A DNA stretch of 24,117 bases from JBALVO01 sp036961445 (lineage in GTDB: Bacteria; Pseudomonadota; Gammaproteobacteria; Pseudomonadales; Halieaceae). Location of the stretch: contig JBALVO010000053.1 in NCBI GenBank assembly GCA_036961445.1, positions 1 through 24,117 of the forward strand. The letters run 5' to 3'. Numbering within the stretch: position 1 is the first letter of the stretch; every line of letters starts with the position of its first letter. Shown here piece by piece: positions 1 through 8,945 of this stretch. The translations under genes and the position numbers were made by a program. The notes beneath the pieces are model-generated. The model was not told the DNA's origin. It worked only from the letters and a program-made list of their open reading frames with translations, and did no database searches.

Positions 1-1
1 G

Positions 2-979
2 GTCAGTGGTCGCATAGCGGAAGTCTCCAGTGAGTTTACCGAGGGCGGATCGTTTAATCCCGGCGAAACCCTGATCGCGATCGAAGATGTCGATTATCGC
101 CTGGCCCTGAGCCAGGCAGAATCCCGGGTGGCGGCCGCAGAGGTGGCGGTAGAGATCTCTCTAGCGGATGCCGACGTTGCGCGCAAGCAGTTGCGCAATG
201 CGCAAAACCCTTCGGCCCTGGCCCTCAAAAAACCGCAAATGGCTGAAGCCAAAGCTGGATTGATTGCGGCCGAGGCGGATCTGGAACAAGCCAGAGTCAA
301 CCTACAGCGCAGTCAGGTTTCCTTGCCGTTTGCAGGACGTATCGAAACAACCTACGTGGATTTAGGGCAATTTGTTAGCGCTGGAACCCCGCTGGGGCGA
401 GCATTTGCCACCGATCGGGTAGAGCTGCGACTACCGGTCAAACAGGATCAACTGTCTGCATTGGGCTTGCCGATCGGTTATGTCGCAGAGCCCGGCGGGG
501 GCCAGAATGTCAGTATCTCTGCCACCCTGGCGGGGCTGGAGCAGCAGTGGCAGGGCAAGCTGGTGCGACTGGATGCCTCTATCGATAGTAATACACGCCT
601 GCTTTATGCTACCGCTGTTGTAGAAGACCCCTATGGCGCGAATGTGTCTCAGCATGGTATGCCCCTGGCAGTGGGGCTCTATGTCGACGCCGCGATTGAG
701 GGACGTACAATTCGGCAGGCTATGCGTATTCCAAGAGCCGCCTTGCGGGCTGGTGATACGGTCTTTATCGTCAACAAAGACGGCCTGCTGAATATCCGCA
801 GTGTCGGCGTCACCCATAGCTCCTCGGAATTTGCTGTGATACACCAGGGTATCACCGCTGGTGAGCAGATCATTACTTCTACCATACGCAATCCGCTTGA
901 GGGCATGGCGGTGCAGGCCACTGAGCGTCTTTCTACTGGCAAGACCAGCGCACAGCCAGTAACGGATACACAGGGTTAG
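2..979 (+). CDS. RND efflux periplasmic adaptor (HlyD/MFP family), 5'-truncated
   Basis: This is the periplasmic adaptor that would join the inner-membrane RND pump encoded next to an outer-membrane channel. The reading frame is open from base 2, so the signal peptide and the first beta strands lie outside the window. The visible part has the usual order. A biotinyl-lipoyl half-motif comes first (VSGRIAEVS, then FNPGETLIAIEDVDY), followed by an Ala/Gln/Glu-rich alpha-hairpin over about 70 residues. The second lipoyl half follows (LPFAGRIETTYVDLGQFVSAGTPL), then a beta-barrel and a membrane-proximal domain ending in polar residues. The stop lies two bases before the pump gene, whose ribosome binding site (AGGG) lies inside this gene's last codons, so the two are one transcription unit. 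The substrate cannot be told from the sequence. An ATG at base 128 is internal to the hairpin and is not the true start. Confidence 0.93.
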   Translation, partial: VSGRIAEVSSEFTEGGSFNPGETLIAIEDVDYRLALSQAESRVAAAEVAVEISLADADVARKQLRNAQNPSALALKKPQMAEAKAGLIAAEADLEQARVNLQRSQVSLPFAGRIETTYVDLGQFVSAGTPLGRAFATDRVELRLPVKQDQLSALGLPIGYVAEPGGGQNVSISATLAGLEQQWQGKLVRLDASIDSNTRLLYATAVVEDPYGANVSQHGMPLAVGLYVDAAIEGRTIRQAMRIPRAALRAGDTVFIVNKDGLLNIRSVGVTHSSSEFAVIHQGITAGEQIITSTIRNPLEGMAVQATERLSTGKTSAQPVTDTQG

Positions 980-981
980 CT

Positions 982-3900
982 ATGGAAAAAATAATCGCCT
1001 GGTGGGCTAAAAACCCGGTCGCGGCCAATTTGTTGATGGTTGGTATTTTACTGGCTGGCGTACTGGGTTTTGTTGGCATGGAGCGGGAGGCCTTTCCTGT
1101 ATTCAAGCCGAACCAGGTGGAAATTTTTGTGCCCTGGCCTGGAGCGGCACCACAAGAAGTAGAAGAACAAATTATTATGCGCATTGAAGAAGCGCTAAAT
1201 GAGCTCGACAACGTCTATCGAGTGTATGCCACCGCTTTTGAAAATGCTGCCCAGATCCAGGTTGTGACCTTTGCCGGCGTCGATATCAACGATTTTGTTG
1301 ACGATGTGAAGAACGCGGTAGACACCATCAACGGTTTTCCGCGAGACATGGAAAACCCGCTGATAAAGCGCACGGTGTATCGCAATGAAATGATGCGCAT
1401 CGCAGTTCACGGCCAGAATATGTCCGAGCAGCAACTAACCCGCTTGGCAGAGGATCTTCGCGACGAGGTTGCACGGCTACCCTATGTATCTATTGTAAAC
1501 CTTTTTGGTGTCCGGCCAGAGGAGGTTTCCATCGAGCTGTCCGAACGAGCCATGCGTCGCTACGGATTAAGCTTTGATGACGTGGCCAACGCCATTCGCA
1601 GTAGCTCTATCAACCTTTCTTCGGGCAGTATACGAACAGAAACCGGCGATGTGCGCCTGCGCGCACGCAATCTGGCAGATACCCAGCAGGATTTCGAGAA
1701 AATTGTCGTTCGCCAATCTGCCGATGGCGGCATTGTTCATGTTAGTGATGTTGCCACAGTGTTAGACGGTTTTGAGGATGAGGAAATTTTAGCCACTCTG
1801 GATGGCGACCCGGCAGTGTTGTTGCAGGTGCTTACCAGCGATGAGATGCAGGTGGTTAAAACCAGCGAGGCGGTGCATGCCTGGATAGCGCAGCGCACTC
1901 CGACCCTCCCGCAGGGGGTGGAGTTGACCATGTGGTTCGACAGCGCTGACATCTACACAACTCGCATGGCTACTATTAGTAAGTCGGCTTATTTGGGGCT
2001 GTTCCTGGTATTTATCGTACTTATTTTGTCCTTGCGCCCCAAGGTGGCTCTGTGGGTCACCGCTGGAATCGCGGTGGCATTCATGGGCACGTTCTCCCTG
2101 CTGCCAGCCAACGACGTCTCTCTTAATATAATGTCGACATTCGCCTTTCTGCTGGTGCTGGGGATCGTGGTGGATGATGCCATTGTCGTTGGTGAGAGTA
2201 TTCACCATTACAGTCACGAAATGGGCGGTGGCGTAGAAGCCGCGATTGCGGGCGCCTATTCCGTGTCTAAGCCAGTGATCTTCGCGGTGCTAACGACCAT
2301 GATTGCGTTTGCTCCCTGGTTCTTTATTTCCCTTGCGGAGGCCCAGGTGACCAGGCAGTTGTCGGTGGTTATTACCGTTGCTCTGGCGATTTCGTTACTG
2401 GAAGCCTTCTTGATATTGCCTAGCCACTTGCGCCATTTGACGCATCGGGAAAAGCTCAGTCCACTAATGGAGCGGCAAAAAAAAATCGCAGATAGTATTG
2501 TTTATTTTGCCAATACCCACTATCGGCGCGCAGTTAATGCCGCACTGCGGCACCGCTACCTGACCACTAGTGTGTTTGCGACCGCCTTTATAATCAGCTT
2601 TGGTATTTTCAGCAGTGGCTGGGTTAAATCAGTGTTTTTCCCGGAGATTCAAGGCACACAGGTTTATTTGCAAGCGCAACTGCCTACTGGCACACCATTT
2701 TCGCGTTCCCTGGAAATTCTCGATCAGTTTCAGGCGGCGCAAGCCCAGTTAATCAATGAGATAGATGGTAACGCGGAGTCAGGGAGCGGTGGGGAGTTAT
2801 TTCAGGCGTGGTACACCCGGGCGCGACGCGATAGTGTGATCGCGATATTTCAGCTGGTACCGCCTGAAAACCGTGATTTGACTGCCAAGGAGACCGCCGA
2901 GCGACTCAGGGACCTGGTGGGTGACGTTCCGGACGCCGATGAAATAGAGGTTAACTATACGCTGGACCAGAACAGCCCGGAGGTATCCTATGTTTTACGT
3001 CATCGTAATCGCGACTATTTGCGCGAGGCTAGTATCGATCTTAAGGCGCAACTAAAGAGTTATGAGGGTATTTATTTTGTCAGTGACGATCTTCAGGGTC
3101 AGTCTGACGAACTGCATATGAGCTTGCGCCCTGGCGCTGAAAAACTGGGCTTAACGTTGGCAGAAGTCTCCAGGCAAGTACGCCAGGCCTATTTTGGGGA
3201 AGAGGCCCAGCGACTGCCGCGAGAAAATGGCGATGTTAAGGTTATGGTGAAGTATCCCCGTGAGCTGCGAGAGAATCTCAATAGCCTGCGCAATTTCAGA
3301 GTGCGAACCGGCGACGGTAGTGAGATTCCGTTACTTTCTGTGATCGACGTGGAATTGCGCAGTGGCATGCAACGTATCCAGCGTCGCGATGGTGAGCGTA
3401 CAGTGCGCGTGAGTGCCGATACCAATGCCGATAAATTGAGCGAAATCACCAAGGATATGACTGATAATTTTCTGCCAGAATTTAAACTTCGCCACCCTGG
3501 GCTGATCGTATTAAAAGCCGGGCAGGCCGAACAGGAAGAATTTTTCCTTTCAGAAGTTTACGCACTGTATACGATAGCACTGTTTGCAATGTATGCGCTT
3601 ATCGCAGTCGCATTTCGATCTTACTGGTTGCCTCTATTGATTATGACCGCAATACCCTTCGGGTTTATGGGCGCGGTCTATGGGCATCTGTTATTCGGTA
3701 TTTCCATGGCTATGTTTTCATACTTTGGTATAGGCGCAGCAGCTGGTGTGGTGGTCAATGATAATTTGGTATTGGTTGACTATATTGGTCGCTTACGCGA
3801 TTCGGGTAAATCGGTGTTAGAGGCGGTTGAAGAGTCCGCTGTCTATCGCTTTCGTCCGATATTACTGACTACGGTCACGACCTTTGTTGGTTTGATGCCA

Positions 3901-4101
3901 ATTATGGCGGAGCGCTCAATAGATGCGGAGTTCCTCAAGCCCGCGGTCGTTGCGTTGGCTTTTGGTGTGTTGTTCGCTTTGGTAGTGACATTGATCCTGG
4001 TTCCGGCTCTGTATTGCGTTGGCGAGGATATTCGCACATTTATCAGCGCATCTAAAAACCGCTACTTCCCGGGGAAAGACGCGCAGCACACAGGGACGTA
4101 A
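982..4101 (+). CDS. RND efflux pump inner-membrane permease (AcrB/D/F superfamily)
   Basis: This is a proton-driven tripartite efflux pump subunit of 1039 residues, close to the usual 1000-1050. TM1 lies near residues 10-32 and is followed by the first periplasmic porter loop (PWPGAAPQEVEEQI). A TM cluster at about 335-480 includes VVDDAIVVGES, whose Asp398-Asp399 match the proton-relay Asp pair of AcrB TM4. A second large periplasmic loop and a second TM cluster (about 855-1020) follow. In the TM10 equivalent the motif is GVVVNDNLVLVDY, so the relay Lys of AcrB (KN) is Val here. This is common in RND branches other than AcrB itself, such as SwrC-like proteins, so the pump need not be a classic multidrug AcrB. 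The ATG follows AGGG with a six-base spacing. The adaptor gene is immediately upstream; no outer-membrane channel gene is seen. Confidence 0.95.
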   Translation: MEKIIAWWAKNPVAANLLMVGILLAGVLGFVGMEREAFPVFKPNQVEIFVPWPGAAPQEVEEQIIMRIEEALNELDNVYRVYATAFENAAQIQVVTFAGVDINDFVDDVKNAVDTINGFPRDMENPLIKRTVYRNEMMRIAVHGQNMSEQQLTRLAEDLRDEVARLPYVSIVNLFGVRPEEVSIELSERAMRRYGLSFDDVANAIRSSSINLSSGSIRTETGDVRLRARNLADTQQDFEKIVVRQSADGGIVHVSDVATVLDGFEDEEILATLDGDPAVLLQVLTSDEMQVVKTSEAVHAWIAQRTPTLPQGVELTMWFDSADIYTTRMATISKSAYLGLFLVFIVLILSLRPKVALWVTAGIAVAFMGTFSLLPANDVSLNIMSTFAFLLVLGIVVDDAIVVGESIHHYSHEMGGGVEAAIAGAYSVSKPVIFAVLTTMIAFAPWFFISLAEAQVTRQLSVVITVALAISLLEAFLILPSHLRHLTHREKLSPLMERQKKIADSIVYFANTHYRRAVNAALRHRYLTTSVFATAFIISFGIFSSGWVKSVFFPEIQGTQVYLQAQLPTGTPFSRSLEILDQFQAAQAQLINEIDGNAESGSGGELFQAWYTRARRDSVIAIFQLVPPENRDLTAKETAERLRDLVGDVPDADEIEVNYTLDQNSPEVSYVLRHRNRDYLREASIDLKAQLKSYEGIYFVSDDLQGQSDELHMSLRPGAEKLGLTLAEVSRQVRQAYFGEEAQRLPRENGDVKVMVKYPRELRENLNSLRNFRVRTGDGSEIPLLSVIDVELRSGMQRIQRRDGERTVRVSADTNADKLSEITKDMTDNFLPEFKLRHPGLIVLKAGQAEQEEFFLSEVYALYTIALFAMYALIAVAFRSYWLPLLIMTAIPFGFMGAVYGHLLFGISMAMFSYFGIGAAAGVVVNDNLVLVDYIGRLRDSGKSVLEAVEESAVYRFRPILLTTVTTFVGLMPIMAERSIDAEFLKPAVVALAFGVLFALVVTLILVPALYCVGEDIRTFISASKNRYFPGKDAQHTGT

Positions 4102-4133
4102 ACAGCCTTTCTTGGGTTATATCAGCTGCAGTG

Positions 4134-5603
4134 CTAGCAGTTTTGCACGAACAGCGAGTCAAGCGCGCCGAAACCGCTGTGAACCCCGCTTTCTGTGACG
4201 TCTGGCGGAGTTGATCGGACCAGGTAGCCGATATGGCCAGTATTGCTCTCGTGTGTTGGCAGAGCCTGCTCCCCAAGGTGCGCGGTGAAGATGCCAATCT
4301 CGCTAACCAGTCCCTGGACAGCCTGGGCTACCCCGTTTCTCACCACCAGAGTTGTTTGCTCCCTGCCCGCCGGACGCAGACGCTGCATTAGCGTCCATGC
4401 ACCGTAGTCATTGTGTGTCATGGCATCCAGTCGAGTAAGAATGTCGGTATCAAACAGGCAATGCCCGCCACCTTCACCCTGGTTTTTTAACACCCAGTCA
4501 GCGACGTTCGCTTCATCCGTCAACCATTGCCTACTGTGGGCATCGACGGCCTGCATCCCGGCGAAAACAGCCTTTAAAGCGCCGCGTTCCTGCGCGTCAA
4601 AACCCAGCTCGGCCAGTATTGCCTCGCCGCTGTGGACCAGTTCCAGCTGCATACGTTTACTGGTCGCTAACTGTTGGGTAACTGTCGCATTCACCGCCAC
4701 CCTGTGGCGCTCGATGAACATCCGGGTCTCGCCCAGGGCGTCGCAACAGCGGCGGGTATCAAGATCCGTGGCGATGTAGTCCTGGTATTGATAGCCTGCG
4801 CGCAAATACACAAGGTGTATCGTACCGCATCCTTCAAGCTGCAGGCTTTGATTGGGTCCGCTTGATAACTGCTGGTGTAACTGTCGAAATGTACGCCGGT
4901 AGGTTCGCAGGCCGAGATCACGGAGCTGGCACTCGAGCAGGCGCTGGTCGAACAGATTGTCCTCGCACTCCTGAACCACCATCAAAAATCCCGGATCGCC
5001 CTCATCATCAAGATCTCGCGCCATTTGCTGTGCAGCACTGGCTATAGCCGCGGCCATATTGGCGGTCGCTGGATTGGGCGACAGGTCACCGGCAGTTTTT
5101 GTATGAAATTGTGCATAGTGTTCTGGCCAACTCCGTTTTAGATAGTGGTGCAGTTGCTGCACGCGGTCACCGAAAGGCGCCATTCCGGCCGCGATACTGT
5201 TACATTCCACCAGTTGCGGCCCCAGTAGTTGGTCCAGCATGAAATCGCTGCGTTGTAGCAGCAGTGGCACTCGCTGTAACTGCTCGGGTGCATTGTGCAG
5301 TTCCCGATGAATAGACAACAGCTCGGCGAAAAACGGGTCACCTGCTGCCAGTGGAGCATGGACAGCTTGTATCAACTCGTCTCGGCTCGCCAGGGCCTGG
5401 GTTAACCTGCCGAGCAGCAGAGCGACCCTTTCCAGTTGCCGCAGTGTGGTCGCCTGGACAGGACTGGCAGTGAAGGTAAAGGGAACGTGGCGGCATTGCC
5501 CCGGACCATTGAGGAAACTCAGGTTCAGCGCCAAAGCCTCTGCTACGGCATCATCAATGATGAAATCACTAATTGGGTCAGACACTGATTTGCCATCTTG
5601 CAA
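4134..5603 (-). CDS. Eukaryotic-type glutathione synthetase homologue
   Basis: The protein (489 residues) aligns along its whole length with human GSS (474 residues), which joins gamma-glutamylcysteine and glycine using ATP. It does not resemble the usual bacterial GshB. Landmarks: LQRSDFML with Arg118; VECNSIAAG with Glu133 and Asn135 (Mg ligands in GSS); VQECEDNLFDQR with Glu214, Asn216 and Gln220; VYLRAGY with Arg268 and Tyr271; SKRMQLEL with Lys316; the glycine-rich loop VLKNQGEGGGHCLF with Lys373 and Glu377; VSEIGIF with Glu435; and GHIGYLVRS with Arg463. Differences from human GSS are NN to HC after the GGG loop, Lys452 to Thr465, and GVAAG to GVHSG at the acceptor end. ATP-grasp ligase chemistry is very likely, but the acceptor could be something other than glycine. 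The start is uncertain: TTG at 5603 has only a weak ribosome site, and a GTG seven codons in is an alternative. No gshA is visible here. Confidence 0.85.
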   Translation of the reverse strand: MQDGKSVSDPISDFIIDDAVAEALALNLSFLNGPGQCRHVPFTFTASPVQATTLRQLERVALLLGRLTQALASRDELIQAVHAPLAAGDPFFAELLSIHRELHNAPEQLQRVPLLLQRSDFMLDQLLGPQLVECNSIAAGMAPFGDRVQQLHHYLKRSWPEHYAQFHTKTAGDLSPNPATANMAAAIASAAQQMARDLDDEGDPGFLMVVQECEDNLFDQRLLECQLRDLGLRTYRRTFRQLHQQLSSGPNQSLQLEGCGTIHLVYLRAGYQYQDYIATDLDTRRCCDALGETRMFIERHRVAVNATVTQQLATSKRMQLELVHSGEAILAELGFDAQERGALKAVFAGMQAVDAHSRQWLTDEANVADWVLKNQGEGGGHCLFDTDILTRLDAMTHNDYGAWTLMQRLRPAGREQTTLVVRNGVAQAVQGLVSEIGIFTAHLGEQALPTHESNTGHIGYLVRSTPPDVTESGVHSGFGALDSLFVQNC

Positions 5604-5656
5604 CGCCGCTGGGCTCTGCTAACCTGAGCATGTCTGTGAATCCATGAGTAGTCTCC

Positions 5657-7129
5657 ATGATGAAAAAACTAATGTGGTTTTTGACCGCGTCATTGCGCAA
5701 GATACTTTATATTGTAGTCGGTAGTTTCATCGGCGCAGTCACTATCTATATTTATCTGATGAATAATCGCGCTGACTTGTCCGCGTGGCACACGGTGTAC
5801 CTCGATGAAGAGTACACGGTGGAAAAGCGTAGCAAAATCAAAACCTTTGATGATTATCTCGCGCTGGAAGATAGACTCTTTGACGAGCTACAGGGAAACA
5901 TCTACAGCGTTGCATCTGCACTGCCACACAATGAGCTTAATCGTTTTCAAGCGGGTAGTTTGTCCGATCCAGGCAGTCATCCGAGAAACTGGAATCGCAG
6001 TTTTATTCTGCAACCTGAGCAACCACGGGGAGGCGTGTTACTACTGCACGGACTGTCGGATTCGCCCTACAGTCTGCGAACACTTGCAACGCACTTGTAT
6101 GAACAGGACTATTACGTGTTGGGGTTGCGTATGCCCGGGCATGGTACTGCCCCGTCCGCACTGGTGAACGTTACCTGGCAGGATATGGCAGCGGCAGTTC
6201 GACTCGCGGCAAGGCAGGTGGGTGCGCAGGTAGGTGTTGATAAACCGATGTATATGGTGGGTTACTCCATGGGTGCCGCCCAGGCTGTAAATTACTCGCT
6301 GAGCGCATTGCAGGATGACGCGTTGCGCCAGGCCGATGCGCTGGTATTGATTTCACCGGCCATTGGCGTGTCGGGCGTTGCCGCGCTGGCTGTATGGCAG
6401 TCCCGGCTGTCGGTGGTACCCGGGCTGGAGAAGCTGGCATGGAATTCTATTGTGCCTGAATACGACCCTTACAAATACAATTCTTTCGCCGTTAATGCCG
6501 GTGATCAGATGTACCGTTTAACCAGGGAGATAGGAAGTAAACTCACGGCGCTGAATGCCTCAGGCGATACTGAGCGATTTCCCCGAACATTGGGAATGAT
6601 GTCTTTGGTCGATGCCACAGTGTCTACGCGCGCAGTGGTGACCCACTTATTTGACAACCTGGGGAATGCGGGCAATGAGTTAGTGGTATTTGATATCAAC
6701 CGGGGCGAGGATTTTGCCCCGTTTATTAAAGCGGACCCTATTCATGATTATGAAACGTTAATGCAACGCGACAGCCTGAAGTTTGATATTGCCCTTTTTA
6801 CTGATAAAACAACCGAATCCAATGCGCTGGTGGTACACAGATGGTTGCAAGCCGATGGCAGTCGCACTACGGCCGAGACGGGCCTGGTCTGGCCTGATAA
6901 TGTTTATTCGCTGTCACATGTGGCATTGCCTTTCCCACCGACGGATTCCTTGTATGGCTCTCATCCGGAGGGGGGTGGTTTACATATAGGCCAGCTGGTT
7001 ACCCGGGGCGAAAGAGGCCTGCTAACCATTCACCCCAGTGACATGCTCCGTCTTCGCTACAATCCCTTTTATACTGCCCTGCAGCAAGAAGTTATGGACT
7101 TTATTGCAGCTGGCGCTTCACAGGATTGA
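5657..7129 (+). CDS. Membrane-anchored alpha/beta hydrolase (hydrolase_4-like)
   Basis: This is a 490-residue serine hydrolase. One N-terminal membrane segment (about residues 15-35) would anchor it in the inner membrane. The hydrolase fold starts near residue 113: GVLLLHGLSDSPYS is the oxyanion strand, RMPGHGTAPS follows, and GYSMG (202-206) is the nucleophile elbow with Ser204. I read Asp319 (LVDATVST) and His421 (YSLSHVALPFPP) as the rest of the triad. The fold is that of lysophospholipase/serine-aminopeptidase-like esterases; the substrate is unknown. It is divergent from the glutathione synthetase gene (53 bp between them). Its last 12 bases overlap the end of the convergent TPR lipoprotein gene. 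No strong ribosome site precedes the ATG ATG start; either ATG could serve. Confidence 0.88.
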   Translation: MMKKLMWFLTASLRKILYIVVGSFIGAVTIYIYLMNNRADLSAWHTVYLDEEYTVEKRSKIKTFDDYLALEDRLFDELQGNIYSVASALPHNELNRFQAGSLSDPGSHPRNWNRSFILQPEQPRGGVLLLHGLSDSPYSLRTLATHLYEQDYYVLGLRMPGHGTAPSALVNVTWQDMAAAVRLAARQVGAQVGVDKPMYMVGYSMGAAQAVNYSLSALQDDALRQADALVLISPAIGVSGVAALAVWQSRLSVVPGLEKLAWNSIVPEYDPYKYNSFAVNAGDQMYRLTREIGSKLTALNASGDTERFPRTLGMMSLVDATVSTRAVVTHLFDNLGNAGNELVVFDINRGEDFAPFIKADPIHDYETLMQRDSLKFDIALFTDKTTESNALVVHRWLQADGSRTTAETGLVWPDNVYSLSHVALPFPPTDSLYGSHPEGGGLHIGQLVTRGERGLLTIHPSDMLRLRYNPFYTALQQEVMDFIAAGASQD

Positions 7130-8845
7130 GCTTGCCAGATTGACGTCAGCTCGCGCCCAGATATTATCAAAACGCTTGCGCGTAGCCGCCGCTTCATCTG
7201 TCTTGCCCTGCGCCTCCAGGCTGAGGGTCAGACCGAATAATGACCACCCATTACGCGGGTACCGGGCCAGGTCTGCGCGGTATACCGCCTCGGCGTCGGC
7301 GTACTCTTTGGCCAGTAACATGGCGTGCCCCAGCGATTGTCGCGTGGGGTAATACCAGAACGGCGGTTCCGTATAGGGCAACATATCCTGAGCCTCAACC
7401 GCCGCAGACAACGCAGCAATGGCGCCAGGGTAGTCTTCTTTCGCCTGGGCCATTTCTCCGCGTACCAGCAGGTCGGCTATCGTCAATATCTGGCTGGCCG
7501 GGTAGTCATTGCCATCCAAAAACCAGATGGACTCATTATCCATTAATGGCTGCATAGCATCGCTCTCGCTCTGCGCAGCCGCCAGGTCGCCACTACGGGT
7601 CAGGGCGATAGCTCTGGCGTAATGCCAGATCGCATTTGTAAAGCGCAGCTCAGCTGGAGGCTGGGGTTCGCGTAAAATGTCTTCCCAGCGTGCAAAACGC
7701 ACTAGCGAAAGTAGCGGAACCGTCTGGAAGAATTCCACCGTGGGGTATTCACGAATTTGTTCCAGGCGGACATTGGCCGCGACTTTGCGTCCCGCTTCTA
7801 TTGCAACCTCGCTGCGCCCCTCCATGCTCGCCGAGGCCCAGAGGAAGTGAATGTTGTGGGGATAATACATTGCCGGGTAAAAACCCTGGGCATTGCACTG
7901 GGCAATATAGGCTTCATCCACACTGGCGGCTCGTACATTGGCTTCGGAGGCGTCATAGTAGCGACCAATACGCCAATAGATGTGGGAGGGCATGTGTACC
8001 AGGTGGCCAGAGCCTGGCACCAGGCTCGTCAATGTGTCTGCTGCACCCTCCGCGCGGCCCGGGTCGGATGATGCCTCCACCGCATGAATGTACAAGTGCA
8101 TGGCGAGTGGATGCGTTTCATTGCGCGCCATTACTGTTTCCAGTGCGGTGATAACCTCGGCTGTGTCAGGCTTGGGGTTTGTTCCATCCAGCCAGTAGTC
8201 CCAGGGCATGGTGTTCATCAAGGCCTCGGCAAACAGCGCTTGAATATCGTCATCATTTGGATACTTTGCTGCGAGTTCTCGCATGGCCTGGGCATAAGCG
8301 ATATCCAGAGGCGCTCGATCGGTTGTGGCATCGCCGTTATAGCGCGCTGCCTGGGCATTAATAAGGTCCTGCTCACGGGCAGTCACCGAAGCGCTTAAGT
8401 CAATTGCTTGCTGGATTGCTGCATAGGCTGATTCTCGATCGCCGGGCATCATCAACGCCTTGCCCTTACTGGTCACGTTAATGTTGGGGCCTGTCGCGAG
8501 CGCTTCACCCCAGTAGCACATGGCGCACTGGGGATCCAGGCGCTGGGCAGCCTTGAATGCACGGATGGATTCGGCGTGATTGAATCCCGCGGCCATTATC
8601 ATGCCCTGGTTAAAGTAGCGCTGCGCCCAGGGATCTGCGGTAGTGATGGGGTGATTGAAATCGCCCAGACCATCGAGCAATGGCGCCTGGGCGCGTGCGA
8701 CGACCGCGGCGAGGGAGTCCTGCGCGGCGACGGCTGCCGATGGCTCGGCCTCAGTCGGCAGTGCAGTGCTCTCATTCTGGGTGTCTTGACTACAGGCAGA
8801 GAGAATAAAAAGGAGCGCTATTGCAGCGAGGGTAGAGTGGATCAC
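7118..8845 (-). CDS. TPR lipoprotein with conserved His/Cys motifs
   Basis: This is a 575-residue protein with a lipoprotein signal: hydrophobic residues 5-15, then the lipobox LSAC with Cys18. Ser at position +2 suggests outer-membrane sorting. TPR-like helical pairs begin near residue 75 (AQRYFNQGMIMAAGFNHAESIRAF) and recur to the C-terminus (LGHAMLLAKEYADAEAVYRADL). Between them are motifs that look conserved beyond the scaffold: CAMCYWGEA (Cys107, Cys110), HPLAMHLYIHAVEAS, GHLVHMPSHIYWR and PHNIHFLW. I remember this pattern from uncharacterised TPR proteins of Proteobacteria and Planctomycetes; no function is known to me. The start is GTG, chosen because GGAG stands five bases before it and because it gives a complete lipoprotein signal. 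The gene seems to be transcribed alone, with its 3' end overlapping the hydrolase gene. Confidence 0.85.
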   Translation of the reverse strand: MIHSTLAAIALLFILSACSQDTQNESTALPTEAEPSAAVAAQDSLAAVVARAQAPLLDGLGDFNHPITTADPWAQRYFNQGMIMAAGFNHAESIRAFKAAQRLDPQCAMCYWGEALATGPNINVTSKGKALMMPGDRESAYAAIQQAIDLSASVTAREQDLINAQAARYNGDATTDRAPLDIAYAQAMRELAAKYPNDDDIQALFAEALMNTMPWDYWLDGTNPKPDTAEVITALETVMARNETHPLAMHLYIHAVEASSDPGRAEGAADTLTSLVPGSGHLVHMPSHIYWRIGRYYDASEANVRAASVDEAYIAQCNAQGFYPAMYYPHNIHFLWASASMEGRSEVAIEAGRKVAANVRLEQIREYPTVEFFQTVPLLSLVRFARWEDILREPQPPAELRFTNAIWHYARAIALTRSGDLAAAQSESDAMQPLMDNESIWFLDGNDYPASQILTIADLLVRGEMAQAKEDYPGAIAALSAAVEAQDMLPYTEPPFWYYPTRQSLGHAMLLAKEYADAEAVYRADLARYPRNGWSLFGLTLSLEAQGKTDEAAATRKRFDNIWARADVNLASSIL

Positions 8846-8945
8846 GGTGACTCCATGGCAGCAATACCTGGGCTGCCGGTAGTTAGAAGATTGGGTAAAG
8901 ACTAGACCAGCATTGCCATTATCGCAAAGTGCCCGGGGTGGTGCT

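Noticed and set aside
7690..8151. 153-codon plus-strand open frame inside the TPR lipoprotein gene
   Set aside because: Pro/Arg/Cys-rich antisense of a gene with a proper lipoprotein signal and TPR pattern.
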